Part shown: in pieces, positions 25,840-34,409 of the stretch
How positions within the stretch are numbered: the first letter of the stretch is position 1
Layout: each line of letters opens with the position of its first letter
NCBI RefSeq assembly: GCF_003430825.1
Contig: NZ_CP024045.1
Location: 1-64,000, forward strand
From: Natrarchaeobaculum sulfurireducens
GTDB taxonomy: Archaea; Halobacteriota; Halobacteria; Halobacteriales; Natrialbaceae
Reading direction: 5' to 3'
Length of the DNA: 64,000 nt
Position numbers and translations under genes: made by a program
Notes under the pieces: model-generated
What the model was told of the DNA's origin: nothing
Database searches by the model: none
Seen by the model: only the letters and a program-made list of their open reading frames with translations

Positions 25840-26744
25840 CGCTGCACCCCCTCCGCGAGAGATTCTACGCACATCTCTCGGAACGTGCAGTCGGGACAGG
25901 CCTCATCGTGAATGAGTGGGAATGGATCTGGGTCGTGAGAACCGCTCGTAATCCCTTCGTGTGCACGTCGCAGGAGATTCCATATCGTGTCATGATACTC
26001 TTCGTAGATGTCCGTCGTATCGCGTGGATAGCCCCGTACAGAGATTTCGTATCCGTCTGGTGTGCTTTCGAACGACGTCCGATTCAGGAGACCGTAGAAA
26101 CTGAATCGAACATTCATCCCATCCTCGTAGAGGTCAGACTGTTTGACGCCCTCGATGTATGTGGCCGCCTGAAATGCGTTCCTGACTCTCTTCGGGTCAT
26201 GATCCGTTCCGTTTAGGTGATCCTCGAGGACGCTCGCAGTATACGACGTGATCACGTCATTGAGGTTCCGTTTGTAATCGATGACATGGAGACCTTCGTC
26301 AGTACGGAGGATGTTGTCGGCTCTCCCACGCAGTCCGAGGCCGTTCTCCACGCATTCGAGCCACTTCTCCGTCGCGATCGATTGACGAGCGTGATCAATG
26401 CCGTGGCCACCATCCGGGTCAAAAAAGGTCTTGATAGCCTCTAGATTTTCGAGGCGCTGGTATTCCTGGTGGGCGTTGGACGCGTACTCATCCGGGTCGA
26501 TATGCTCTCTCCATTGCTCTGGGAATGCCTCTACTGCCCGATCGTAGATGAGATGGGCGTCATCTTCTGGACTAGTTGCTTCACAGACAACCTCGATTGT
26601 TCCGTGATAGGCACGCCCCTGATTCAGGTACAACCGTGTCTTCTCTGGGGTGTTGACCTTCTGTACGTACTCATAATCGAACTTCCGCTGGCAGTCCGCG
26701 TAGGTCGCAAGACGCGACGGCGAAAGGAAGGTAACGTCAGTCAC
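25836..26744 (-). CDS. Stand-alone Fe-S PD-(D/E)XK nuclease (AddB/Cas4-type)
   Basis: The likely start is the GTG at 26744, which overlaps the upstream stop as GTGACTGA; the frame is open to 26822. The resulting 302 residues contain the RecB-family nuclease motifs: C18 in YADCQRKFDYEY, H47, GRAD (140-143), VIDYKRN with D156 and K158, and a later Q in FQAATY. The end is CPDCxxxxxC (C283, C286, C292), giving the four-cysteine Fe-S staple. It looks like the nuclease domain of AddB detached into its own gene, because the upstream AddB-like protein lacks it. The two junctions by overlap imply translational coupling with both neighbours. Confidence 0.85.
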   Translation of the reverse strand: MTDVTFLSPSRLATYADCQRKFDYEYVQKVNTPEKTRLYLNQGRAYHGTIEVVCEATSPEDDAHLIYDRAVEAFPEQWREHIDPDEYASNAHQEYQRLENLEAIKTFFDPDGGHGIDHARQSIATEKWLECVENGLGLRGRADNILRTDEGLHVIDYKRNLNDVITSYTASVLEDHLNGTDHDPKRVRNAFQAATYIEGVKQSDLYEDGMNVRFSFYGLLNRTSFESTPDGYEISVRGYPRDTTDIYEEYHDTIWNLLRRAHEGITSGSHDPDPFPLIHDEACPDCTFREMCVESLAEGVQR

Positions 26745-28809
26745 GACGAATCCCTCCGGCAGCGAACTCGATACGTGCTTGCAGCGCATCCCGAAGCTGC
26801 TCGCCACGGGTTCCGCTTTCACTGAGGAGGTGCTGAATCTCCGAAAGCTCAGTTTCGACCTCGTCGAGAGAGACCGTCACATCCTGGCTGTGAGAGCGAC
26901 GGACGTCTGCAAGGGCGTTGTCGATCCGAGAGAGCAGGTATTCTTCCGCTCTTCGCTCGCTCCTGATCTCTGATTCTGTCGCCTCTTTCACCCACGGCAA
27001 CTGCCGATAAGCGTCCGTGAGAAACCGCGACGGCTGAGCACGCTCTTCCAGTGCGGTGTCTTTGTGATTGTACAGACAGAAGTACAGGCGGTCGCCAGCA
27101 GCGGTTGCTCCGATGGCGAGCCGCCGCCGCGCGTGCTCTGCATGGTATCGTCGGAACGAGCGGCTTGACGCTGTCGAGGACGTCGGGAAGGTGTTGGTGA
27201 CATCTTCCGCCTCGACCTGTGTTACGCCCGGATAGTCCGGCATCTCTGAGAGGCGTTCTTGGGAGAACAACCGAGTCAGGGAAGGTGATCCAGGGTACTC
27301 TTCGTCGACGATGTCCAGCAAAAAGACTGCTCGGAAGGTTCCGTTTTTAATCGCCTGTAAGTGATCGACCCGGACACCTCCGTCAAGTTCGGTCGAACTT
27401 GTTTGGTTCTGTTGAGGGGCATACTCGTGAGCCCGTTCAAGCATCGAGGCGAACGACTTCCAGGTCGTTTCGATGAACGACGTGTCTTCTACGAACTCCG
27501 CCATAGCGAACGCCCGCCGAACGTTCCCGAATTGGGCACGAACGTTCAGTGGGGACGTCTCCTCAGCAATTCGAACCTTCATGTTTGACTCGGTTGCCCA
27601 CCGTCGGAGCGGACTCGAGAGGCCCTCCATCTGCTCGATAGAGGCCAGAATCGATTCGTCTAAGACCGAGGCTTCCAGCAGCTCTATTCGAGTATCGTCA
27701 TCATCGGCTGCCAGATAGCGAACGACTTGTAGTAGCTCTCGAATCGCGGGGTCATCGCCGAACCCTGTGACAGTCGAGGACTCTGTCGGAACCCCTGTCT
27801 GCTGGAAGGCACGAAGCGTCTCGATTACTGCGGAACCGCTCTGTTTCAGTGCGACGGCGAAATCCTCGTACTCCCAGTTCTCTCGATCTCTAAGCCGCTC
27901 GATTTCATCGGCGACTTTCTTGATCTGTTCGTCGGCGGTTTCTGTCGGAATAACGTTCACCTCCCCCGCCTCGGGATCTTCGTGAACGGTTTCATTCGCT
28001 AGGTACGCACCCGTCGCATCCGGACGAGATGGGGGCGCTGTCCTTGCAGTAGACTCTGTCCTCGAAAATGAGACGTAGTCAGTAATTGGCCCCGGCTCGA
28101 TCCATGTACGCCGAACACTTGCGTTCTCTTCTGCTACACATACGAGTTCCAGCCCATTTGCTAAGGTAGCGAGATAGCGACGGTCAAGCGGCAAGAATTC
28201 CTCAAACTCGACGGTGAGGATTGCCTCGACATCCACTACGTCGTCTCGTTTCTCGGTCTCCGATAGCGCCGCATTCGCCTCAGTGATTAGCTGGCCGCGT
28301 TCCAGGTGGTCATGTTCGCTGAGCCATTTGTGGAACGCTTCCACGAGTTCTGCAACTTCGACTAGCTCTGGTGTCTTCTCAAAGGAAACATCCTGCCACG
28401 TGATAGTTTCCATGAGCTGGGCGATATCACTCAGGAAGGAGGGTTGTTCGGCTGCACGCTGGAAATGCTCGCTGTCCCACTCTTGATCTTCGAGGAACCG
28501 ATGGACGAGTTCGCGACGAATCGCGTCGGAGAGGATCGCCCGGTCATCGGTCTGGTTTACGACGTCGGTCGCTTGAACGACTAAAGACGTTACTCGCGGG
28601 ACTGCTGCACCGGGTGTTGTATCTTCGAGTTCGTCCCGAAACGTATCCATGCTAGTCGGCGACCCGGTGATGACGAGGATGTCCTCTGGGCCGTATTCGT
28701 TGAGCAACGACTCATACTGTTCAATTACCGTGGATATGAGATCTCCAGTGCCAAATGGAACGGTAATCAAAGTCCCCTCAAAGTACTGTACCTCAGACAC
28801 GCTTGACAC
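26737..28809 (-). CDS. AddB/RecC-like subunit with degenerate P-loop and no nuclease domain
   Basis: This 690-residue protein (GTG start at 28809) resembles inactivated UvrD-like subunits of AddAB and RecBCD. AddB-like features include LLDIVDEEYPGSPSLTRLFS and RRLAIGATAAGDRLYFCLY in the second half. The N-terminal loop, where AddB has a P-loop, reads VPFGTGDL (17-24), so the key lysine is aspartate and ATPase activity is unlikely, as in RecC. There is no C-terminal nuclease. That part is encoded by the next gene, which overlaps by 8 bp. Its job is probably structural, holding the nuclease and scanning DNA. It heads the leftward AddAB-like operon. Confidence 0.75.
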   Translation of the reverse strand: MSSVSEVQYFEGTLITVPFGTGDLISTVIEQYESLLNEYGPEDILVITGSPTSMDTFRDELEDTTPGAAVPRVTSLVVQATDVVNQTDDRAILSDAIRRELVHRFLEDQEWDSEHFQRAAEQPSFLSDIAQLMETITWQDVSFEKTPELVEVAELVEAFHKWLSEHDHLERGQLITEANAALSETEKRDDVVDVEAILTVEFEEFLPLDRRYLATLANGLELVCVAEENASVRRTWIEPGPITDYVSFSRTESTARTAPPSRPDATGAYLANETVHEDPEAGEVNVIPTETADEQIKKVADEIERLRDRENWEYEDFAVALKQSGSAVIETLRAFQQTGVPTESSTVTGFGDDPAIRELLQVVRYLAADDDDTRIELLEASVLDESILASIEQMEGLSSPLRRWATESNMKVRIAEETSPLNVRAQFGNVRRAFAMAEFVEDTSFIETTWKSFASMLERAHEYAPQQNQTSSTELDGGVRVDHLQAIKNGTFRAVFLLDIVDEEYPGSPSLTRLFSQERLSEMPDYPGVTQVEAEDVTNTFPTSSTASSRSFRRYHAEHARRRLAIGATAAGDRLYFCLYNHKDTALEERAQPSRFLTDAYRQLPWVKEATESEIRSERRAEEYLLSRIDNALADVRRSHSQDVTVSLDEVETELSEIQHLLSESGTRGEQLRDALQARIEFAAGGIRRD

Positions 28810-29042
28810 CCCATAGGTTCACCTGTCCTTCCATGATAGGTTTCGAACTGCTCCAGATTCCCGTTATCTGAGCGCTTGAGTCTGAATTAGGATACACTCT
28901 GAAAGAGGATCTTGCTGGATGAATATACATCATACTGAAAGGTCTCACATTCCACCTACAAGAACGTTCGTGCTACGCTAAAACTGAAAATTGGACCATT
29001 CAGATGGTACATATTTATATTATGCCAGAGTGAAGTTCCTAT
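28810..29042. promoter_or_regulatory. Divergent promoter region of the AddB-like and AAA ATPase genes
   Basis: A 233 bp gap separates two divergent genes. ATATTTATATTAT (about 29010-29022) is a good TATA box about 22-33 bases upstream of the ATG at 29043, implying a leaderless or near-leaderless transcript. No clear palindrome was found. Confidence 0.5.
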
Positions 29043-30749
29043 ATGACAGACCCATCTGATGGTTCTGATTTCATTGCAGATGCTGAATGGCACAACGAAT
29101 GGTGGGATACAGATGCTGGTTCATTATCTGAGTTAGAGGAAACCGCTTCTCTAGACCCTCGATCGGATTTGCTCAAGGTTCTTCAGTCAATTGACGAGGA
29201 GCGAGAGAACGGAACCAAGAGTCTCGTATATCCAATTTATGGGCCAACCGGAATCGGGAAGACGACGCTTCTCCAACAATTCATCGCTGCAATCCTTCAT
29301 TCAGACATTGTCGAATTCTCTCCAGGACACCGTGATTTAGATATCGTTGGGTCTATTGATCCACGTCAGATCCTCTATGTTCCTCTTGAGGATTCTCTCT
29401 ACCATCTCGAACCCTCGAGCAGTGCTGTGGAAAAATTAGAAAACGTTATCGACTACTTCCGTTCCCATGTGGCTCCCCGCCGAGGCCGCAAGTACATCAT
29501 CCTCGACGATATCGGTGCTCTACGACTCGATGAAAATGAACAGAGTGCGCTTCTGGACCTCGTAGACGATGATACCTATCTACTGCTGACCGGTATTGTA
29601 GAATCGCAGGTCGATCTGCGTGGTATCTCGGCTTCGAGCGAGCCCAAACTCAATTATCCTCGACCGATGTTGCCGATGAAGTTCATAGACACAATCAAGC
29701 AGGGGGCATATGATGATTCTGCGTTAATCGAGACAGACTCTGATTTTGCTCTTCGAGTGGAGTCTCATCAAACGAGGAGTATGGATGGTGAGTCGCTGAT
29801 AAAGGATGTTCGTAGTAATTTGTCTGAATCGGATGACTTGGACGACGCAGTCGCTTCGTTGAATCAGCTTTACTTTGAGGTTTTCTCGGATGTTGAACGA
29901 GATGGGCTGTATGAGGCCGCTCGTGAGTACCTGCAGAAAGGGGGAATCTTCCTACGCGCTAAGGAAACCCCGGTGAAAAACGAACTTATCCGATCTCATC
30001 TCCTCTTGTATCTCTACAAGGAACTCGCAGAGTATGAATCGATTCAACGACCAGAGAACCTCCATCGGGTCGCTTCATTAGCTGCGAGCCAGGCAGGGAA
30101 TGAACTCAGATATACGGACATCAGTGATCAATTAGAGGTTGACCGTCGGACTGTTGATTCGTACTTATCCGTGCTGGATGACGGACTCTCAGTTTCGGAA
30201 TCCCACGACTTCTCACTTCAACGTCACCGTCGTACTCGACTTTATCTCCGGAATCCGCGCCACGTTGTACTTCTGTCTCAGCGTCAGGAGCACCACGGAT
30301 TTGAAACATACGAGAAGACCCGGTCACTCAATCACGAGTTCGAGTATAAGCTAGCTCGAACCGTCGCATTCGACCATGCAAAACGACTGGCGTGGAGGGT
30401 TGGCGGCTCAGGTGACGAGGATCCTCAGGTCGAATACTTCGAAACTGAGTCAGGGACGGTCGATTACATCCTCCACAATGAGGATGGGTTAGTTGTCCCG
30501 TTCGTTCTCTCCTACCATCCACATGCTGGAAATGCCGACGAAATCGCAGCAGAATTTGACCCATCCGTTGGGAAACATCCGATACCCGGTGGGGAAGAAC
30601 TTCGCGATCTCAATTATGAAGCGCCTTATCGGTTTATCATCACCGATAGCTTGCCAAAGGAAGTGACGAAGTCTGGTTCACTTGTCGTAGAGTATGAAGG
30701 TGTCGATCTCTGTTACATCCCCTACTGGTTGTTCCTTCTCATTTGCTAG
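29043..30749 (+). CDS. AAA-family ATPase of the DUF4143/AAA_14-like type
   Basis: The 568-residue protein has Walker A YGPTGIGKTT (about 66-75), Walker B YIILDDIGAL (about 150-159), a helix-turn-helix-like segment in the middle (YTDISDQLEVDRRTVDSYLSVL, about 359-380), and a C-terminal region ending in a hydrophobic tail YWLFLLIC. This arrangement resembles the archaeal/bacterial ATPases with DUF4143 C-terminal domains, some of which carry a PD-(D/E)XK-like fold. It is divergent from the AddB-like gene and could be a sensor or regulator of the island or an unrelated accessory ATPase. Function is not known for most family members. Confidence 0.7.
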   Translation: MTDPSDGSDFIADAEWHNEWWDTDAGSLSELEETASLDPRSDLLKVLQSIDEERENGTKSLVYPIYGPTGIGKTTLLQQFIAAILHSDIVEFSPGHRDLDIVGSIDPRQILYVPLEDSLYHLEPSSSAVEKLENVIDYFRSHVAPRRGRKYIILDDIGALRLDENEQSALLDLVDDDTYLLLTGIVESQVDLRGISASSEPKLNYPRPMLPMKFIDTIKQGAYDDSALIETDSDFALRVESHQTRSMDGESLIKDVRSNLSESDDLDDAVASLNQLYFEVFSDVERDGLYEAAREYLQKGGIFLRAKETPVKNELIRSHLLLYLYKELAEYESIQRPENLHRVASLAASQAGNELRYTDISDQLEVDRRTVDSYLSVLDDGLSVSESHDFSLQRHRRTRLYLRNPRHVVLLSQRQEHHGFETYEKTRSLNHEFEYKLARTVAFDHAKRLAWRVGGSGDEDPQVEYFETESGTVDYILHNEDGLVVPFVLSYHPHAGNADEIAAEFDPSVGKHPIPGGEELRDLNYEAPYRFIITDSLPKEVTKSGSLVVEYEGVDLCYIPYWLFLLIC

Positions 30750-30778
30750 CTTCTATTCCTCTGCTATTGGTTGAACAC

Positions 30779-31150
30779 CTATTTTGGATTTACTGGTGCA
30801 ATGTACTCATTCTTCCAGGACTCTCCGTCTCGCCACTGCCAATAATAGTATTGATAGCCCGGCTTTGTTTCTTTGATAGTTATATAGGCGCCACCTGTGG
30901 GAACTTTCTCGTAATCTTTTGGGTCTGTTGAGATTTCACGATCTTCAAGATTCTTGAGTTCACCTTCCTCAATTTCATCTTCATCTCGTTTTTGTTCGAG
31001 TTCGTGCCTTTGTTTTGCTCGTTTCCAGGTTGCTAGGTTAGCTGCATACTCGGCGATCAACTCGAGCCGTTTTGGTGACTGGCTCTCGAGGGGATCCAGT
31101 ACATATGCAGGTAGCTCTGGTGGGTCTGGTTTCACTGGGGCGGCACTCAT
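30779..31150 (-). CDS. Small conserved haloarchaeal protein (DUF6788-like)
   Basis: A 123-residue acidic protein. The middle is a charged helix (KRAKQRHELEQKRDEDE). The C-terminus has an aromatic beta segment GYQYYYWQWRDGESW typical of a small haloarchaeal plasmid family, which I would tentatively place in DUF6788. Its start codon is two bases from a large inverted operator (31153-31192), so transcription is very likely repressed by the protein that binds that site. Function unknown. Confidence 0.6.
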   Translation of the reverse strand: MSAAPVKPDPPELPAYVLDPLESQSPKRLELIAEYAANLATWKRAKQRHELEQKRDEDEIEEGELKNLEDREISTDPKDYEKVPTGGAYITIKETKPGYQYYYWQWRDGESWKNEYIAPVNPK

Positions 31151-31152
31151 AG

Positions 31153-31192
31153 TTACCCCACACGATCTAACATCTTGTAACTTGTGGGGTAA
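31153..31192. promoter_or_regulatory. Inverted operator TTACCCCACA / TGTGGGGTAA, copy 1
   Basis: TTACCCCACA (31153-31162) and its exact reverse complement (31183-31192) are separated by 20 bp. The site lies immediately upstream of the start codon of the leftward gene, in its promoter. An almost identical arrangement occurs at 45687-45725. The 10 bp arms are perfect in both. Confidence 0.75.
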
Positions 31193-31370
31193 TTCAAGAG
31201 ATACTCTTTAAGCAACTTCTCGCCACCGTTATCTGGAACTGTCCTCGGAACGATTCATCTGGCAGTAAATCCACTGAAGGCAGAACTGACTGCTTCTTCT
31301 ACTCTAATATGGTAATTCACTACCTCTCCATAGATTGAATTTAAATATGATCGAAAGGTCAGATCTCAAT

Positions 31371-31793
31371 ATGGCTTGGTGGAACTTCGTTGCGTTCGTC
31401 TTTGGCCTTAGCTTCTGGCACCACCTCAAACAAGAACGCCGGCAGACTACTCTTTCAGATCGAATTGAAATTGAGCCGGGATCCTATGAGACACTCTTTT
31501 TTGCTCTTGAGGAACCAGGGCAGTGTCAGTACTCAATCGAGGTTCTCGATGGGCCACCGATTGAAACAGTGCTATTGGACGGTCATGAGTTTCGTGCTCT
31601 TGAGGCCAAGAGAGAATATCGGTATTACGAGGAAGGATCTCTTTGGGAAGTGAATCACGCTTCGCGATCGATCGACCTCTCCGCTGGTGAATACGTCTTG
31701 CTTATCGGACTACCAGTTGATTTTGCAGTTGAATACGGGGATTATCCTCTCGAATCTACGATTGCTGATGTGGATCTTGATGTCTCATATTGA
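31371..31793 (+). CDS. Membrane-anchored beta-sandwich protein, unknown function
   Basis: From the ATG at 31371 (140 residues) the protein begins with a hydrophobic segment (WWNFVAFVFGLSFW) that could anchor it. A beta-rich domain follows with GSYETLFFAL and LSAGEYVLLIGL strands. A TATA-like TTTAAATA near 31340 suits a leaderless start at 31371; an alternative in-frame ATG is at 31347. Position upstream of the conjugation genes suggests, but does not show, a surface role. Confidence 0.5.
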   Translation: MAWWNFVAFVFGLSFWHHLKQERRQTTLSDRIEIEPGSYETLFFALEEPGQCQYSIEVLDGPPIETVLLDGHEFRALEAKREYRYYEEGSLWEVNHASRSIDLSAGEYVLLIGLPVDFAVEYGDYPLESTIADVDLDVSY

Positions 31794-31886
31794 TTGGTTA
31801 TTTTATCAGGAAATTTTATGTATACTGGATCAATACTGGCTGGTGAGGTATCGTGATTCACCCCCGATCATCCCTCCAGATGCCCT

Positions 31887-32159
31887 ATGCAATCACGGTC
31901 AATAACGCTCGAAGAGATTGACGAGTTGTTCCTCAAGTGGAACGACCACATTAACGCGTCAGCCCTCTTCCGACAGGCGCTCAAAGAAGAAATGCGAGTT
32001 CGTGACATCGATCCACACGAGTTTCGCGACTTGTTCAAGCGGGCAGAAGAACAAGGTTACGAGTTCGAAGAGGTTCTCGAGCAAACGAATCGGATCGATG
32101 ACCTAGAGCGTCTCGTAGAGGGCAGTGTGGCTTCAACTCGGTCAACCAGAACAGACTAG
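31887..32159 (+). CDS. Small helical protein at the head of the conjugation operon
   Basis: 90 residues, acidic and helical (IDELFLKWNDHINASALFRQAL). No motif recognised. It precedes the VirB2-like gene by 36 bp in the same direction and is probably the first gene of the transfer operon. Confidence 0.5.
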   Translation: MQSRSITLEEIDELFLKWNDHINASALFRQALKEEMRVRDIDPHEFRDLFKRAEEQGYEFEEVLEQTNRIDDLERLVEGSVASTRSTRTD

Positions 32160-32195
32160 CGTAGCCAAATCTGGCATCCCCCAACGTGATCAACG

Positions 32196-32618
32196 ATGAC
32201 CAACAACCCCCATAGCAATACGGACTCGACTGGAGCGCAAACAACCTCTGACCGCATTCAAGGGCGTTTCGTTCGCCAGCTCGCCCTTGTAGTGGTTCTG
32301 TTCAGTCTCATCGCAATCAAACCGGTCGTCGCTCAAGACGACGTTGTTTGCGAGGCAGAGCAACTGCCAGGCATGATTTCGGGATTCTTCCAGATCACAA
32401 CGGCGCTCGGAATCGTTGGACTGGTCGTTGTCTGGCAGGCCGATTCACTCGCTGAAATGTTCACGGTGAATCCTGAGCAGAAGAAGGGGCTGAAACAGCA
32501 CAAACGAACCGCGCTGAAATCAGCAGTGATCCTGCTGGTACTCGGTCCCCTGTACACAGTCGCTGGTTCGACGATGGGACTCCCCCTCGCTGAGTGCGTT
32601 GATCTGGTCCCCTGGTAA
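32196..32618 (+). CDS. VirB2-like pilin candidate
   Basis: The 140-residue protein has the layout of type IV secretion major pilins: an N-terminal signal-like hydrophobic helix (LALVVVLFSLIAI, about 30-45), a short loop with C52, and two transmembrane helices (about 62-85 and 108-128) separated by a charged loop. The two cysteines (C52 and C135) lie in the non-membrane loops. It is the third gene of a rightward cluster containing VirB6-like and VirB4-like proteins, which supports the pilin call; sequence similarity alone would not. Confidence 0.5.
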   Translation: MTNNPHSNTDSTGAQTTSDRIQGRFVRQLALVVVLFSLIAIKPVVAQDDVVCEAEQLPGMISGFFQITTALGIVGLVVVWQADSLAEMFTVNPEQKKGLKQHKRTALKSAVILLVLGPLYTVAGSTMGLPLAECVDLVPW

Positions 32619-32660
32619 CGCCGTCTCCCAGCTGAACACGCCCATCAACACGGCCCTCGA

Positions 32661-34409
32661 ATGCGTCAGTTGGCCTTCACCCTCGGGATTGTCCTGATCA
32701 TCAGTGGTTTCGTTGCCGCTGTTGGTCTCGTGAGTGCCGACCATCCACCGCGACCCGGCACCGATGATACCGATCTCGATGAGAACGAGACAGCTACGCT
32801 GTGGTCGAAGGAGCCAAACGAGTGTCTCAGTGACGAGGAGTACTACGACCGCTACGGCGAGAACCGCACCGACCTTCACGCGCTTGGGAACTGCACCGAT
32901 ATCACGTTTGCAGAGCCCCCAGATACAGCGGAAACCTGGACTGCATACGACTTCGAGTCACTCGAGCCCGGTGATAGTGACACGTCCGTGTATCCAGAGT
33001 CCGCTGAGACGGAGGACTCACTCGGGATCGCGGACGCCCACGCAACCGTGTTTGCCGTTCAGCCGTCGACGATTGTTCACAAAGACGAGAACGAAACGCC
33101 GCTATACGTTGCTCCTGAAGGCGAGTTCCGAGGATTCGTAGATTATCGAGTTCGTGTTCCGGATGATGACGTCGATGGCAATCGAACCATCGAGTGGTCC
33201 CTTCTTGAACACGACCTCGACGAGGTTCGACTGAAGCAGGACGGCGACGTCATTGCTGCACAAGATGGCCAACACACGCCTATGTTCGAGTATACTCTCG
33301 ATGGGAGTGGTTCGTCGACGCTCACAGTTGAGGCAGATATCGAGGTCCGCCTCGAGCGGGAAGTTACGGAGCGAGTCGGGAATCGAACCGTAACGCGAAC
33401 CGAACTCGAGACAGATACCCTCACCGTCTCGAGCGACCTCGATGTCGAGATATACGATCTCACTGCAACCGTCTATCACGCTGAGTATCCGGATGGCGAC
33501 GCTGGTGTCGCGATCTATCAGTCACAGCCATGGCACGGCTACGCTCTGACGAAAGATGATGAGGCCAGGGTCCGAGGCGTCTGGCGGTACTACACAGCTC
33601 GAGACACCGACTGGGATTCGCTCGTTCACGCGTCGGCCACTGATCGAGAAGTAGTCGACGCTGCTGCCCTGCCGGTGTACGTGCGAGCGTTTCCATCAGA
33701 GACCGGGCCACGTGCAGATCCGATCCGTGATGGGCCAGCTATCGAAGAGACGTGGGGTGCAGAGAGTGCCTCACCGAACACGACCGTCCACGAGAACGTC
33801 GACGTCGATATCGTCGACGAACCGTACACTCGCTCGTATGGCCTTGCGATTCGCCACGATACGGTTGATCCCGACTATCTCGAAGTGCAGGGGATCGTCC
33901 GAGGCACGACTGCTGAACTCGTCGAACCGGACGATGGGACCGAGCGTGATATCTATGAGAGTGAGCTCTCGGTCGAGGTTCGCGAGCAAAACGAGTCCGC
34001 AGCAACGCTCGAGATCGAACTTCGTGATGCCGAGTCTGGCGATCCGATCATGCTTGAGCAGCCGTTCGAGGATGACCCTCGGTTTGCACCGATCGGTGTC
34101 GAGACCCGTGACGGCTACATCACAATCGCTGACAAGCGCGTCGAGACGGACGAATCTGGTCGTGCGACAGTCACTCTAACCCAGCCCGGAATCCACACCG
34201 CAGAGTACCATCCCGGTTCGTGGCGGACGCACGACCCCGCGTACGTTGGGGATACGGCGAGTGTCTCGTGGCATCCACTGACGACGGCCAATGGCTGGTT
34301 CACACTTGTTGTCGATGTCCTCTGGCTCTCGATCCCCTTCGTGGTCGCGCTGTATGCAGGTCTGAAACTCGGCTCGTTCCTTCACATCCCAGACGAACAC
34401 AATCCATGA
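32661..34409 (+). CDS. Large exported surface protein with C-terminal anchor
   Basis: The 582-residue protein has a Sec-type signal (FTLGIVLIISGFVAAVGLVSA, residues 5-25), an acidic beta-rich ectodomain, and a C-terminal transmembrane helix (LWLSIPFVVALYAGLKLGSF, about 555-575). It overlaps the next start by four bases (ATGA). As a T4SS-operon ectodomain it may mediate contact between mating cells; that is inference. Confidence 0.65.
   Translation: MRQLAFTLGIVLIISGFVAAVGLVSADHPPRPGTDDTDLDENETATLWSKEPNECLSDEEYYDRYGENRTDLHALGNCTDITFAEPPDTAETWTAYDFESLEPGDSDTSVYPESAETEDSLGIADAHATVFAVQPSTIVHKDENETPLYVAPEGEFRGFVDYRVRVPDDDVDGNRTIEWSLLEHDLDEVRLKQDGDVIAAQDGQHTPMFEYTLDGSGSSTLTVEADIEVRLEREVTERVGNRTVTRTELETDTLTVSSDLDVEIYDLTATVYHAEYPDGDAGVAIYQSQPWHGYALTKDDEARVRGVWRYYTARDTDWDSLVHASATDREVVDAAALPVYVRAFPSETGPRADPIRDGPAIEETWGAESASPNTTVHENVDVDIVDEPYTRSYGLAIRHDTVDPDYLEVQGIVRGTTAELVEPDDGTERDIYESELSVEVREQNESAATLEIELRDAESGDPIMLEQPFEDDPRFAPIGVETRDGYITIADKRVETDESGRATVTLTQPGIHTAEYHPGSWRTHDPAYVGDTASVSWHPLTTANGWFTLVVDVLWLSIPFVVALYAGLKLGSFLHIPDEHNP

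Noticed and set aside
7246-30749. Assignment of the island as DISARM, BREX or a type I restriction system
   Set aside because: No methyltransferase, BrxZ/PglZ or specificity subunit was found; the DUF1998 helicases are of the full-length MrfA/Hrq1 type with an MrfB-like partner.
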